In this document: positions 1 through 10,211 of the stretch, one piece after another
How the letters are laid out: every line of letters begins with the position of its first letter
Position numbering within the stretch: position 1 is the stretch's first letter
Assembly: GCA_943138885.2 (NCBI GenBank)
Contig: OW964555.2
Span: 43,896,459-43,960,458, forward strand
Origin: Tholera decimalis
Taxonomy: Eukaryota > Arthropoda > Insecta > Lepidoptera > Noctuidae
DNA: 64,000 bases
Direction of reading: 5' to 3'
Notes under the pieces: generated by a model
The model's input: the letters and a program-made list of their open reading frames with translations, nothing else
Databases searched by the model: none
Told to the model about the DNA's origin: nothing
Position numbers and translations under genes: made by a program

Positions 1-504
1 AAGTAATCCTCTGTGTCGATAATTTTGCATCCAGATTATGGGCCGAAATATTACAGTTATCTTTAATTTGTGCAGTTAGGGTCTTTTTGGTTGCCAAATT
101 CTTTTGAACATGTAAAATTCTATACGGGAAGGTGAGAAGATGTTCCCAAGCACTTTGGGAGTTCTCCCGAGCGGCAAGGCGAACGCATCCTGCTAGGTTT
201 TGCGCCACTACAGGTCTGGCACCGCGGGGAACTCTCTTTAAAACCGAAACAGAATTTTTAAATTTAGAGATTGTTTTCCAAAGCGGATCCAAAGTGGAAG
301 AAGTGGTGTAAGTGTTGTAGAAATGACGGGGACAGAAGAAGATACATTGGGTGGTTTGTGTACCTTCCCAATATGTACTTTCAGACCCCGCTTACCTTTA
401 AAAAACCGTGCCTGGGTGCACAGAGGACACCTCTCCAGGATATTTTGTGATGTCGAAGGTTGACCGGCACTATCACTCAACACATCACTGCTGCCATTAA
501 ACAT
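1..504 (-). pseudogene. Partial non-LTR retrotransposon ORF (R2/NeSL-like), frameshifted
   Basis: Read on the minus strand, the first 88 codons (504 to 238) carry a C2H2 finger (CPLC..., then HIGKVH) of the type found at the N-terminus of R2/NeSL-like reverse transcriptase polyproteins. After the stop at 238-240 the sequence resumes in another frame from about 230 down to 1 with VPRGARPVVAQNLAGC and a following segment typical of the region between the zinc fingers and the RT domain in such proteins. One frameshift therefore separates the two parts, and the RT itself would lie outside the window. The assignment rests on the finger plus the VPRGAR-like block; the exact clade is inferred. Confidence 0.5.
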
Positions 505-693
505 TGGTCTGATTACGTTATAAAAATTATACTTATTAACTAACTCTTAGTTACTAAAATAATTTAAAAAAACCAACAAAAACACTGAATAGAAAAAAAA
601 CGTCAATCGTTGACACTTCGCGTCAGAAATTAGCGCAGTCGCAATGGTGATGGTGACATAGGGCGCCGCGAGGCCAAAGAAGACATTTCGGCG

Positions 694-939
694 GTGGCGG
701 CGGCGCCCTGGAACATTGCCGGGAGACACGCAGCTGGTCACATCTTCGGTGTCATCTCATCCATATTGTACAGCGAAAACGTCCTTGATTGCTTTTCCTT
801 TATTCACGATAAAACCGAGCAACGGATCGATGTGAGTTTTGGTGTTGAGATGGTCAAGAGGCTGGAAAGCGGCGTGAGCAAAATTCTCAGAGAGCTAGCG
901 GTCGCGGGTGGAAAAGACTTCCGAGGAACAATAAAATAA
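694..939 (+). CDS. Unrecognised 81-codon ORF
   Basis: An open frame starting in a GC-rich stretch (GCGGTGGCGGCGGCG) and ending GGKDFRGTIK, followed by AT-rich sequence with several AATAAA-like runs. I recognise no domain. The middle (SFIHDKTEQRIDVSFGVEMV) has a plausible amphipathic, coding-like composition and is richer in G+C than its surroundings, so it may be an exon or the remnant of an element's protein. No splice sites or upstream promoter can be assigned. It could equally be chance; confidence is low. Confidence 0.2.
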   Translation: MAAAPWNIAGRHAAGHIFGVISSILYSENVLDCFSFIHDKTEQRIDVSFGVEMVKRLESGVSKILRELAVAGGKDFRGTIK

Positions 940-1590
940 TTCAGAAGAGGACCCTCTTTGCCACACCTGACGAATTTTCTTTTTGAAAGATTGTATATCT
1001 ATTGTATTTTATTTTATTTATATTTATTTTGCTAATTTATTTTGAATGTTTTTATGACACATGACACATTTTTTTTATTGTTTAAAATAAATTAATAGTT
1101 TAGATATTTTAAATTTTGTCACAAATAGAATAGTAAGTAATGTTTTTATTTGCTCATAAATTAAGGTGATCGATGTATCATCACGCCTTTAATTCCCAGT
1201 TAAGCAGATGTGTATTTAACTAACTATTTGTTAGTTCTATTATTAGGCCTCCAATAGGCGAATCTATCACCATCTACAATATTTCGATGCAGTCGGATAA
1301 AAATAATAATGAATTAGTTGAACAATATTGTTTACAATATCACATCACAAACCTGCATTTGGATACAGATAACCGACACAGCATTTTCTATACACGTGCC
1401 TCTTCCCAAATTTGGGATATTATGACGTAGATTTATCACTATTTAAGCGTCCCACTGCTGAAGTTCAACCACAAAACACCTCTTCCAGAGTTACTGGCAT
1501 CATCGTACATCAAATCTTCGCTGCACTATTTAAAATGTAAGTGGCATTATTTTATATATTAGTAATTCTATTGTTCAACTATTTTTATAA
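940..1590. other. AT-rich stretch, no gene seen
   Basis: AT-rich spacer with TTTTATTTTATTTATATTT runs near the start. I see no coding segment or recognisable element. Confidence 0.5.
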
Positions 1591-1593
1591 CAG

Positions 1594-1676
1594 GGAACTC
1601 CTTAGACGGGTGCAGTAATCTCGACTATTGAGCATGAGACATCGGGTTCGATACCCAGGAAATTGAGGCGTAACGA
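1594..1676 (+). repeat. tRNA-like segment (possible SINE head)
   Basis: Contains an A-box-like start (CCTTAGACGGGTGCAG) and a B-box-like motif (GGGTTCGATACCC) about 40 bases later. No full cloverleaf or CCA end can be drawn with confidence, so this is more likely a tRNA-derived SINE head than a tRNA gene. Confidence 0.3.
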
Positions 1677-1697
1677 TATCTTATTATATTATGTAAC

Positions 1698-2478
1698 TAG
1701 CGACCCGCCCCGGCTTCGCACGGGTGCAATGTTTATATTAAATATACTATAGAATGTCTTTATATACATCGTTGACAGCCTTTTTGTCATTCGATATCCA
1801 TGTTCTCTTTAGTAATTACTCTTGAAAGTGCGACACATAATTTACCATGGGAAAAACATTCAACGCTCAAATCTAAGCAACATAGGCACGCGCGCCGTGC
1901 CTCCGCCTGCACCGCGCCGCAACCGCTATATCCTTGCATTTTAAATCTGTAATATCTTCGAAACTATTTATTTAAATTATATTCTGTAAACGGCAATATT
2001 AATTTATATTAAATGCACAATGTATTTATGGTACTTAATTGGATAAGGATTAATGCTGTATTGCTTAAAATCGCTTCGTAAAATATGCTCGTATTTCTCG
2101 TAAAAAGTAAAGGATAAAAAATGGTTATTGTGGGTTATCTATAAGAGATAGACAGATGCCATCGACGACTTTTTTGTTGACCTTTTTAAAGTGTATAATA
2201 CTGTAGTACATTATTTTGATCTATCTCGTAGGGTTCAGCCAGCGTTTGCAAAGCAAGCGCAAAAAATGTGTTTATTTGCGACATCACATTAGAAACCTCA
2301 AAAATTATCAGTGGTCCTCTACAATATTATGCATGTTATATACTTAAAAACCATCCTATTGAATCACTCTTTCTATTGAAAGAAACTGCATCAAAATCCG
2401 TTGCGTAGTTTTAAAGATTTAGGCATACATAGGGACAGACACAGGGAAGCGACTTTGTTTTATACTATGTTAAGATTA
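1698..2478 (-). repeat. Interspersed repeat, RTE/SINE-like ends
   Basis: On the plus strand it opens with GCGACCCGCCCCGGCTTCGC and closes with a 'GGGACAGACACAGGGAAGCG...TTTTATACTATG' block. Both are common termini of an arthropod interspersed repeat read on the minus strand. No open frame is seen inside. The family name is not certain. Confidence 0.45.
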
Positions 2479-3308
2479 TTCTAATATTCATTCGTATATG
2501 TGTGATATGTATACACTATTCTAGTGTATTCGCACGGAAAGCCAGCAGGCTTAAAAAGGCCACATAGAGCAATTCCGCTAAAAGTGAATCACTTTATGAA
2601 TTCCCGGCAGATCCTAAGCAATTCCTCTATTATTCGTAAAATGGTTACCAAAATTAGCAGAATCGTACGCAAAGCAGAATCATATTTGGTGTTAATGTTG
2701 TCGCAGGAAAAAAGTAAAGATCGTATTTTTACCGGTTATTTTTCCTTTGCAGTTTTTATTAGCCGAGTAAGTTATTTGTGCAGAATTTCTGTAATTAGTA
2801 CATAATTAAGGTATTGGATGCAAATAATCAACGAAATATGGCAAATAAGCTCTTAGATCTGAGAAATTAACTTGGTAGACTGGCAACATTCTTAATATCG
2901 TCAGCTTGTCAATGTCATGCCGTAACGTAACTCTGTATTAATAAATAAATAATAATTAGGTTCCCTTGTCCCTTATTCGTCAACATCAACTTAAATTTAA
3001 AGAGTTGTGCAATGTTAATTCAAATTTCAAAACATTTGGCTGAGTCGGAAACTATAAATCATGGTTTCAAGTGGTTTTCTACATATTCAACAACTCAAGA
3101 GTTCGTGCTGTTTAAAAAAACTGATTGTGCCTGCACCTCTTGTAAATTTCGTGAATGCATTTCTACAAAGCATTAGATTATTTTCCTAGCGGATTTCGTT
3201 AGAGTCGGACTGTTTATAAGAAAGTAAGTGTTAACTAAGTTTACTTTTGATGAATGTTTAATCATCATTATGCAAATCAATTAATTTGTATTTACCCCTT
3301 TTGTAGAA

Positions 3309-3584
3309 ATGGCAAGACGTGTAACAAGAGTTTCCGAGGCTCAATTTAATATCTTGCTCGATTTTATGGAGCGTAACCCTAACCTGGCTAGGGCTCAGGG
3401 TTATAACAACAGCGCCCAAGGAAGAGCAGAATCTTTGCACTTGTGGACGGAGGTGGCTGAAGTGCTCAATGCTGAGGGGAGTGGGACAACTAGGACTTCA
3501 AAAGAATGGTCCATTTTATGTATTTATATAATTATTTACATTGTTCTTTTAATGTCATTCCAATATCACATTTTTATGTTTTAA
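3309..3584 (+). CDS. Harbinger Myb/SANT-like DNA-binding protein (copy A)
   Basis: Starts MARRVTRVSEAQFNILLDFM and continues with ERNPNLARAQG and LWTEVAEVLNAEG, a trihelix Myb/SANT-like pattern (conserved aromatic and tryptophan positions) found in the accessory protein of Harbinger elements and in zeste-like regulators. In PIF/Harbinger this second protein helps deliver the transposase to DNA. The recognisable domain ends around SKEW (about 3508); the residues after it are hydrophobic and probably intronic read-through, so the true exon end may be near there. The upstream ATG is preceded by a pyrimidine-rich TTTTGTAG, a possible splice acceptor. This copy is open through the domain, whereas copy B is frameshifted. 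Confidence 0.6.
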   Translation: MARRVTRVSEAQFNILLDFMERNPNLARAQGYNNSAQGRAESLHLWTEVAEVLNAEGSGTTRTSKEWSILCIYIIIYIVLLMSFQYHIFMF

Positions 3585-3748
3585 AATTTGTTTACAGTAT
3601 GTTAGTAACATATTGGATATAATTAGGTTTGTGGGTTATGTTATTTTACACTATATTAATGCAGAAAATAAATTATATTCTTAACATTTACCTAGCCAAA
3701 TGAAACATAAAAATTGATAATAAAGTGAAATAAATGTAATCTAAACCA

Positions 3749-5432
3749 TCATGATGTTGACCAAAGTCGCTGTACAAGATCATCTCTCATTGCTTCACCA
3801 ACAGCTAGGTGGTGGTTTCTTCGTGATGCAGTTCCAATCTGTGTATTAGTTATCTGAAACATAAATTTCAATGTTACATTTTCATAGGCTTATTAGTGTT
3901 ATTATTATCAGAATCTGTCAATAGTTTTGTATGTTCACAATGGTTGAATTTGATTTCTTTGTAAATTACTGACCTGCATATTTGCCTCATGTTGTTCATC
4001 TTGAGGTGATAATGTTGTTACCGGAAGCCTAGCAATGTTGGCAATGTTGTTATAATATAATTAGTTATATATAATTAGTTATAAAACCAGTCATAGTGGG
4101 GTGGTAATGTTAAATAATACTGACCTAAAAACCACACTGTTTCATTTTCAGCCTGGTGAAGATGCTCTAAGTGGGACTTGAGTATATGGTGGTTCCATAT
4201 AAAGGAGCCATGGTCTGCCCCTCCATGGCTAGCATCCACACTTAATAATTATATTCAAATCAGAGTCACAAGCCTAGAAGTAAATATGTTAGTTTTAAAT
4301 TATAGTTATATTAAAATGATTGTTAGGTTTATGTTATTAAATATTGATTAATTAATAAATAGTTTTGCCTAAAAATGCCTATTGTTTAATTGAAGTACTT
4401 AGCATTCCCTGGTTATATGGTAAGTATAATATTTTAAAGGGACCTAGTAACAGCAAAGTGAACTTAACTATGTTTATGAGAGCAAACACAGTTGTGTTGG
4501 GGCAAGTGCCTATGTATATATATTTACTATTTGAGCATTTAAAGAGGGATATCGTTTTCGGTTAAAAACATCTCTTCATATTCTGAAAATTGTAAACTAT
4601 TAATGGTCAGGAACAGCATGGTTATATCCATCCATACTAATATTATAAATGCGAAAGTAACTCTGTCTGTATGTTACCTTTTCACGCCTAAACCGCTAAA
4701 TCGATTTAGATGAAATTTGGCATAGGAATAGTTTAGGACCCTGGGAAGGATATAGGATAGTTTTTATCACGGGATCGGGAATTACGCGGGAAAAACCTCC
4801 CTGGCGAACGAAGTCGCGGGCAAAAGCTAGTTTGTAATAAATATGTGATGTATGTAATATGTATGTAACCATTTGCCTCGATCTCCACAGAGAGTGCGAT
4901 CTTTATTCACTGGGCTGTCCCGCGTATTTTAAATGTAATAAAGGATTTATTTAACTTACCCATTTTTAATGACGCTCCGTTCTTCCCGAATTTGTGGAAC
5001 GTGGATATTTTTTTTTATGAGACAGCTCTCACACAATTAGATACACTCACTTGATGCATCTTATGGTGTGCACTAGCCCCTATGAACCAGAAGCTTAGTG
5101 CGCACAACACCTAAAATACAAATAATGGGGGTAAATAAATGGCTATATTATGTTGTTCACCTCTATATTATGTAATGGTACTTAGTAAATAATAACTACC
5201 TTCTTAATGATTCCCCTACCTTAGAGACAGCACTTATTCCACCTCCTCGGCTAAGGTACGGTTCCAACTCATGTATGAGGTCACGACACACACTGTTATT
5301 TAGCCGATATAGTCCTATAAATTCTGAGACTGGCATTTCAAAAGCCAGTTCCAGTTTCCGAAGAGCTACGTTTCGGCGGCGATATAAAATTATTTCCGTA
5401 ACGCGCGTGCTCAAGGGTCCTAAATCTGCCAT
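3749..5432 (-). pseudogene. Harbinger (HARBI1-like) transposase, copy A, decayed
   Basis: The first exon (5432 down to about 5200) begins MADLGPLSTRVTEI and contains FIGLYRLNNSVCRDLIHELE, the helical N-terminus of HARBI1-like DDE nucleases. A second exon (about 5110 to 4960) has LCALSFWFIGAS, the conserved block before the catalytic core, but runs into a stop beside an A-run. A third (about 4280 to 4130) carries the core segment GSFIWNHHILKSHLEDLHQ after a frameshift. The last exon ends RLWSTS at 3749. Frameshifts and stops mean no active enzyme. The SINE-like repeat at 4638-4835 lies in an intron. The same exons appear in copy B on the other strand. Confidence 0.7.
4638..4835 (+). repeat. 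RTE/SINE-like short repeat nested in Harbinger A
   Basis: Begins ACTAATATTATAAATGCG and ends CGAACGAAGTCGCGGGC followed by AAAAGCTAGTTT. This is a widespread lepidopteran short-repeat pattern. The same insertion, at the same internal place, occurs in copy B (about 16260-16465, opposite orientation). Confidence 0.7.
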
Positions 5433-5775
5433 TATATTATTTTTCTTAAAAATATCTGCGAAATGAATCGAAAGATGTTGGTCTTACGTAACTCCGTATG
5501 ATTCTGCTAACTGACACTAAATCAATTCATCATTAGTGGACCATTTTACGAATCTCCATACAAAACTGTCAAACAGATGATTTGCGGGATATGAATTGAA
5601 CGCAGATCATATTATGAATTGCCAATTTGTGACCATTTTACGATCTGCAATATGATTCATATTGTTCTCCTAATACGATTCATACAAAGTGGCTATTTTA
5701 GGCCCGCAGGTTTGAACCCTGCTTATGAATTGATTAAATTGCATAATTAATAAATTAATTTTATATTATTTCAGG

Positions 5776-6228
5776 TTGCTAGAGAATGCAGAGACTCTCT
5801 TCCCATCTGACGACGAAGCGCAACCTCCAGTCATGAAAAAAGACCAAGAAAAGGAAGCAGGTGCCAACTCAAACGAACGAGCCGGAGGCGGTAGCGCGGA
5901 CTGCATCGTATTCGCCATCGAGAGGAAGTCCCGCGCCGAGCACGTCGCAGTCAACCCCAAAGAAGCCGTATTTCAAACCAGTACCTCCAAAAAGGCTACA
6001 GCTTACGACCTCTTCGGGACTGACAGTGAAGACGAGGAGAAAGAAGATGTCGCTGTTCCCGGTAAAGCTCCAATACAATTAACTTCGTATATAACTCGAC
6101 GCCTTGCTAACGGTCATTCGCGCCAAACGTATAAGCATAAGCCCGGTACGCACTATATAGATGTGAAAGTGTACCGGTGCGATGAAATTAAAAAGTTCAG
6201 CCAATTAACAGATGGCGCCAAGCAATAG
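5776..6228 (+). CDS. Exon-like ORF of unknown function
   Basis: A 150-codon frame preceded by TTTATATTATTTCAG, a good splice acceptor, suggesting a terminal exon. The N-terminal half is acidic/charged (FPSDDEAQPP; TDSEDEEKED) and probably disordered. The C-terminal half is more ordered (RRLANGHSRQTYKHKPGTHY...VKVYRCDEIKKF) and ends GAKQ. A second frame in the middle (5861-6082) is also open and proline/serine-rich, so a pair of indels may have shifted the true frame between about 5880 and 5990. I do not recognise the family. It sits between Harbinger A and the Polinton relic, so it could be a host exon or part of the Polinton's left end. Confidence 0.4.
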   Translation: MLENAETLFPSDDEAQPPVMKKDQEKEAGANSNERAGGGSADCIVFAIERKSRAEHVAVNPKEAVFQTSTSKKATAYDLFGTDSEDEEKEDVAVPGKAPIQLTSYITRRLANGHSRQTYKHKPGTHYIDVKVYRCDEIKKFSQLTDGAKQ

Positions 6229-6590
6229 TTATTGTGAAAAATCAAACATCTGACAACACAGATGCATGGCAACACCTGACTAATTTTATTATAGCAACTA
6301 GAAAAGAATTCGTAAAGTGTCTACCAACATTTGTTAGCAACTATTACTAAAATTCATTATTAATATTATATTATTTCATTATTTTACTTTAAATAGGTAC
6401 TATTTTACCACGAGTTACTTGCTTATTTACGACATTTAATTTTAATCATTATCTCAATATTACGTAATGATTTTAATGTACTAGTATTCTGTTAAGCTTT
6501 TTTGGGTTTATATTATTATTATGTGTTAAAGAAATATATTCAAGAATTAAAAATTCGTTGTTTTGTTTTCTTACAGATTCACCAATTCCT
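6229..6590. other. AT-rich spacer, no gene seen
   Basis: Between the exon-like ORF and the first Polinton segment. AT-rich; no coding segment recognised. A Polinton terminal repeat was looked for here and not found. Confidence 0.4.
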
Positions 6591-6599
6591 GGAAAAATA

Positions 6600-7480
6600 A
6601 CAAATTATAATGATATAATGACTTGTGAAAAATGTCATATTGAAATACCGAAAAATTAATATCACTATCATGTGAGAACGAATTTACACAAATCTAATTG
6701 CATATTAAAAACCAAATATGAAAATACTGATATTATTGCTACGACTTTTAGAAAGAGAATAATAAGTTACAAACTGAATCCATCGATGGAGTACCTTACA
6801 TTACACCTGAGGAATTCCTAATGGATAATCAGCATCAAGTCATAAAACTAATTAATGATTGTCTATTTAAACATAATTGATGAGCAAGAGCTTAAGTCAT
6901 TTAACACAAAATTTAACATTATATACAAAAATACTGATATACATGAATTCTATTTGAATACAATAAACAAATTTGAGAGGAAACTCTTTGAATTCCAACA
7001 TTGTGAATCTGGTTGGTCTTGTTTCTCTATAAGTCACCTGGAAATTAATATAAACAGATTTATCCTTTAAAAGGCGGTACTTACATAGATTTGCCGCATT
7101 TAATACAAAAACGAGAAGTTGCTTTAGTATAAAAAAACCATGATAACTAAAAATTTAATGTTTGCAGGACAAGTTCTATGATTTCCTCCATCGTATGATG
7201 ATATTAGAAATTTCGAAAAGATAAATCCTACTATAAGTATAAACGTATATGGATCGGATGATAAACAACACAGTCACTGGTCCCTTATATGTGACAAATT
7301 TAAGAAAGACACACCATGTAAATTAATTATATATTGAACGAAAAGGCAATGGACATTATTGTTTAATAAAAAAATCTATTCAGATTAGTCAAACATCAAA
7401 TAAGTTAACATAAAGAGCGTGTAAGTATTTTGTTAAATCATTTTAATTTTTTAAATAAACTATAAATAACATTAAACAGT
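6600..7480 (+). pseudogene. Polinton protein-primed DNA polymerase B, N-terminal remnant
   Basis: From about 6620 the frames show a Cys pair (CEKCH), then in successive frames a segment ending FERKLFEFQHCESGWSCFSI with SHLEININRF and a GGTYIDLPH motif near 7075-7110. This combination precedes the catalytic domain in Polinton family-B polymerases. From 7190 a further segment (YDDIRNFEKINPTISINVYG) and NGHY near 7350 fit the same protein. At least three frameshifts/stops are needed, and no exonuclease or palm motifs (such as YGDTDS) are present, so the catalytic part is lost. The role in the live element would be self-replication of the linear DNA. Confidence 0.65.
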
Positions 7481-7639
7481 CCTTTTGTTTTATTTTTCAT
7501 ATTATTTTTACCTACGTCATTTTATTTTTAGTAACCAATAACTGTAATAACCAATAACAATAACAAAATGTAGGTCTTTGTGGAGGTATATATTGGTATG
7601 TTCAATAGTAATAATATTAATAGGCAAGATGAAGTTAAT

Positions 7640-7960
7640 CAGGCAACCCATATCCTTAAACGTTAATAATATAAACTTAAGTGACTCTCTTCACCACATC
7701 AGTATTGCTTTTTGAATTCTACAAGTTTAATGATGATAAAGAAGTAATTCCGAATGAAGCTTTGCCGAATTCTATTTTTATTTTTGATGATGTTGCAACC
7801 GAGAATCAAACCAATATACGTAATTATTTCTGTATGGGATGACATAAACAAATCGATTGTTTCTATTTATCTCAACCCTATTCAAAAATTCCTAAGCAAT
7901 TGTTACGTGATAATGCAATTTTTTTATAATATTTAAACGTGCGTATTAGTAAGTATAAGG
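7640..7960 (+). pseudogene. Polinton packaging ATPase (FtsK/A32-like), C-terminal remnant
   Basis: In the frame running through 7744-7950 the sequence reads EVIPNEALPNSIFIFDDVA, where IFIFDDV is a Walker-B-like motif, followed by NYFCMG, a stop, then a block ending LSQPYSKIPKQLLRDNA. This matches the latter half of the Polinton genome-packaging ATPase. The Walker A half is not visible in the shortened sequence upstream. The stop after CMG sits where an arginine is usual, a likely CGA/AGA to TGA change. The 7754-7936 frame, which begins MKLCRILFLF, is a shadow. Confidence 0.65.
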
Positions 7961-8232
7961 GTACTTTTGAAAAAGGACATACACGCAACTGGTTAACAGA
8001 AATATTTATAATTAAAAAAATACAAAATACAACTCACTTATTTAATTGAAGTTACAACTAGAGGCCGGCCTATTTTAGGTGACTTTTATGCAGAAGAGCT
8101 TCAAAAACCAAAACATCCTGATGTATATCTCGTGAAAACAGTCCTAAGAAGTAAAGGAAATAGAGTTTTAATGAAATGGTTAGGTTTGCCTCCTTCGGAG
8201 AATAGTTGGATTGATAAATCGAATAAATTGTA
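7950..8232 (+). pseudogene. Polinton integrase C-terminus with chromodomain
   Basis: Reads KGTFEKGHTRNWLTEIF in one frame, then after frameshifts LQKPKHPDVYLVKTVLRS and MKWLGLPPSENSWIDKSNKL before a TAA near 8230. The last part is a chromodomain (aromatic cage-like W residues, 'kWlG...nsWid'), which ends the retroviral-like integrase of Polintons and many Ty3/Gypsy integrases. The RNase-H-fold catalytic core is absent. Position directly after the ATPase and before the protease fits a compressed Polinton gene order. Confidence 0.65.
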
Positions 8233-8289
8233 ACAAGTTTATGAGAGTTTACAAAAGTATTTATTAAGTATTCAATCTATTAATTGACT

Positions 8290-8690
8290 ACACCTTAAGC
8301 CACATAAAGATGGGCTTGGAATTTTCATATCCAATGAAAAAAACTAAGATATCGGCTACCCAATCGAGCTTTAACTAACTTAGACATTTTAAAGTATGGA
8401 AATAGTATTCCTTATTTTAGAGGTATCTTTATGAGGGATGAGTTACCTAAATACCCGTACAAAAAGGAATGTGGAGTTATTAATTTAGATAGCTCTAAAA
8501 ACCCTGGCTCTTACTGGGTAGCCTATACAAACTACAATGATTACATTGAGTATTTTGATAGTTACGGAAATCTTAAACCACCACAGGAATTCATAAAATT
8601 AAAATATACAACCTGACCATCCTTTTAATTGCGGACATCTTTGATTATACTTTTTTTTTAATTTAGTGGTGCGGAGTTATAAAATAAACA
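8290..8690 (+). pseudogene. Polinton adenain-like cysteine protease, inactive remnant
   Basis: Open from 8431 to 8616 with KKECGVINLDSSKNPGSYWV and a YIEYFDSYG motif. This is the core of the adenovirus-protease-like (ULP1 fold) enzyme that matures Polinton capsids. The catalytic His expected in the G-[ST]-H-W-V motif is Tyr here (codon TAC at about 8512), while the Asp in FDS and the later Cys (NCGHL near 8630) remain visible, the latter after a frameshift and just before a stop. N-terminal residues read in pieces from 8290. The protein is therefore both frameshifted and lacking its general base. Confidence 0.65.
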
Positions 8691-8723
8691 TGATCTTTTA
8701 TAACAGTTCAGTACCTACATAAG

Positions 8724-9140
8724 TATGTCTACTACGGTTACCACCTCTGGAAATAAATCAGAATTCGTTTCATACTTTTAACCACCGCTTCATTTAACTG
8801 ATCAATATGAGTGCGGTTTACTATATTTTTCAGTATTGAATTCAAGACGAGATCTTCCTATTAAAACTAGCAATTTGTCTGTGATCAAAATCGAATGTGA
8901 TCTTGTGTACGGTTCATACTGCAACGGATTGCCAATACATTTTATTCATGAATTTGTATCTGATACTGCTTTAAGTCGTTATGTAGATCGTTATGTAGAG
9001 ATACCACAAAACGTGATTTACTTTCCAGTGAACAAAAGTATAATTTCATCCATATCTGTTAAGATTGTTGACTAATTCGGTCACCTTATTAACTTCGAAG
9101 AACAACATATTCAATTACGTTTGCATTTAAGAAAAACAAA
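8724..9140 (+). pseudogene. Polinton minor capsid (penton-like) protein remnant
   Basis: Begins MSTTVTTSGNKSEF and reaches a stop near 8778. It continues PPLHLTDQYECGLLYFSVLN, then from 8836 to 9075 a 79-codon open frame with NVIYFPVN and SSISVKIVD, then stop-separated HLINFEEQHIQLRLHL. The 'NLVYLPV...ISNMSVKLTDQ' style ending is characteristic of the single jelly-roll minor capsid protein of insect Mavericks. The central part appears shortened compared with the family. It lies just upstream of the major capsid gene, as expected. Confidence 0.55.
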
Positions 9141-9292
9141 ATGGTTGTATATTATAAAAACACCGCAATGAAAATAAAGCGTCGTATTTCTTCTGCAGCC
9201 ACACACACACAGACCCAATTTAAAAATAAAAATTAAAAAGTTGACTAAATTAAATAAAAACTTCCTTAAAGCCTTGGGGCTAAAAGTTTGAA

Positions 9293-9937
9293 TATGCTAC
9301 AGATTACTGAATTACCATACTTTGACAGTTCGATTTAAAGTTATGAAATCCATTCATACAATCCCTACAATAACACCTTCAGGGAAAACGATGAAATCAG
9401 AATCCCCCATACGTCAGCAAGACATACATGCTACCATCAGCCCAAGCATCAGCCAGTTCAATTTACATCGAATGTCAAGCAAAACTCTTCGGTAAAGATG
9501 GGAATCCGATTAAAAAAGCTGTTACGTTCACTAATAACCCTGTTATCTCTTTGTTTCAAGACATCAGATACGAAATGAATGGCATTGAAATAGACCGTAT
9601 AAAAATTCGGCAATTACGTCAACAATAAAATCATACATTTCATTAAATGAAGCATAAAACAAAGTTGCAGCCTTATGGGGTTGGAACTTATTAGGATTCC
9701 AAATTGATGGACATTATAGTGCTGTGATACCATTAAATAAGGTTTTAGGGTTTGCGAAAGATTACAATAAAATTATGATAAGTTGTAAACACGAACTTAT
9801 TTTAATTAGAAGTAACTGTAACTTCAACAGTGTTATTCTTTCTGATGATGTCATTCATTTTCAAATAGATGTACAAAGAGTTCAGTGGAGGGTGCCACAT
9901 ATAAAAGTGTCAGATCGAGAACGACTCATACTTTTAA
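9293..9937 (+). pseudogene. Polinton major capsid protein, 5' part (split by piggyBac)
   Basis: Starts MLQITELPYFDSSI, passes a stop, then shows YNPYNNTFRENDEIRIPI, and in a shifted frame (9428-9628) SLFQDIRYEMNGIEIDR, a signature stretch of the double jelly-roll major capsid protein of Polintons. After another frame change, 9724-9937 has VIPLNKVLGFAKDYNKIMIS and HELILIRSN, also typical. The reading is cut at the TTAA where piggyBac inserted; the remainder resumes at 12812. Several frameshifts show it was dead or has since decayed. In a live element this protein would build the capsid. Confidence 0.7.
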
Positions 9938-10211
9938 CCTTTAAGTAGGGACACAGGGTCTCACAGACCCTTGGCACTTGTCGTTGACGTGAAATAAAGC
10001 ACTTCCCCGCGCTCCCCGTGGCTAAGCTGCTCAGTAGCTTCGAGTTTAGTCGCGAAACCCCCAACGAAGGAGAAGGTTGCGTCGTGCGGTGCAAAATACG
10101 TAAGTTATATGGATTTAAAGTTTCAAATGGGTCTGTGGGACCCTATGTCCCCAGATCTCTTATAAACTAAATTGTATAACATTTTTTTTTTGTTTTAGAT
10201 ATTATATCCAA

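Larger units (their letters stand above)
2546..5706. mobile_element. PIF/Harbinger element copy A (3161 bp)
   Basis: Ends match each other as imperfect inverted repeats (CAGGCTTAAAAAGGCCAC at the left; CGGGCCTAAAATAGCCAC read inward from the right). It is flanked by a 3-bp CAG duplication (2543-2545 and 5707-5709). It encodes a Myb/SANT-like protein on the plus strand and a decayed Harbinger transposase on the minus strand, the usual two-gene content of PIF/Harbinger. Subterminal zones repeat short ATTTTACGAAT and GAATCATATT motifs, candidate transposase sites. Copy B (15388-18551) is nearly identical in the opposite orientation. A CAG (CWG) target is unlike the usual TWA of classical Harbinger; I recall CWG being reported for some related groups but cannot check. 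Confidence 0.85.

Noticed and set aside
7754..7936. Hydrophobic 60-codon protein (MKLCRILFLFLMM...)
   Set aside because: It is an out-of-frame reading of the packaging ATPase remnant.
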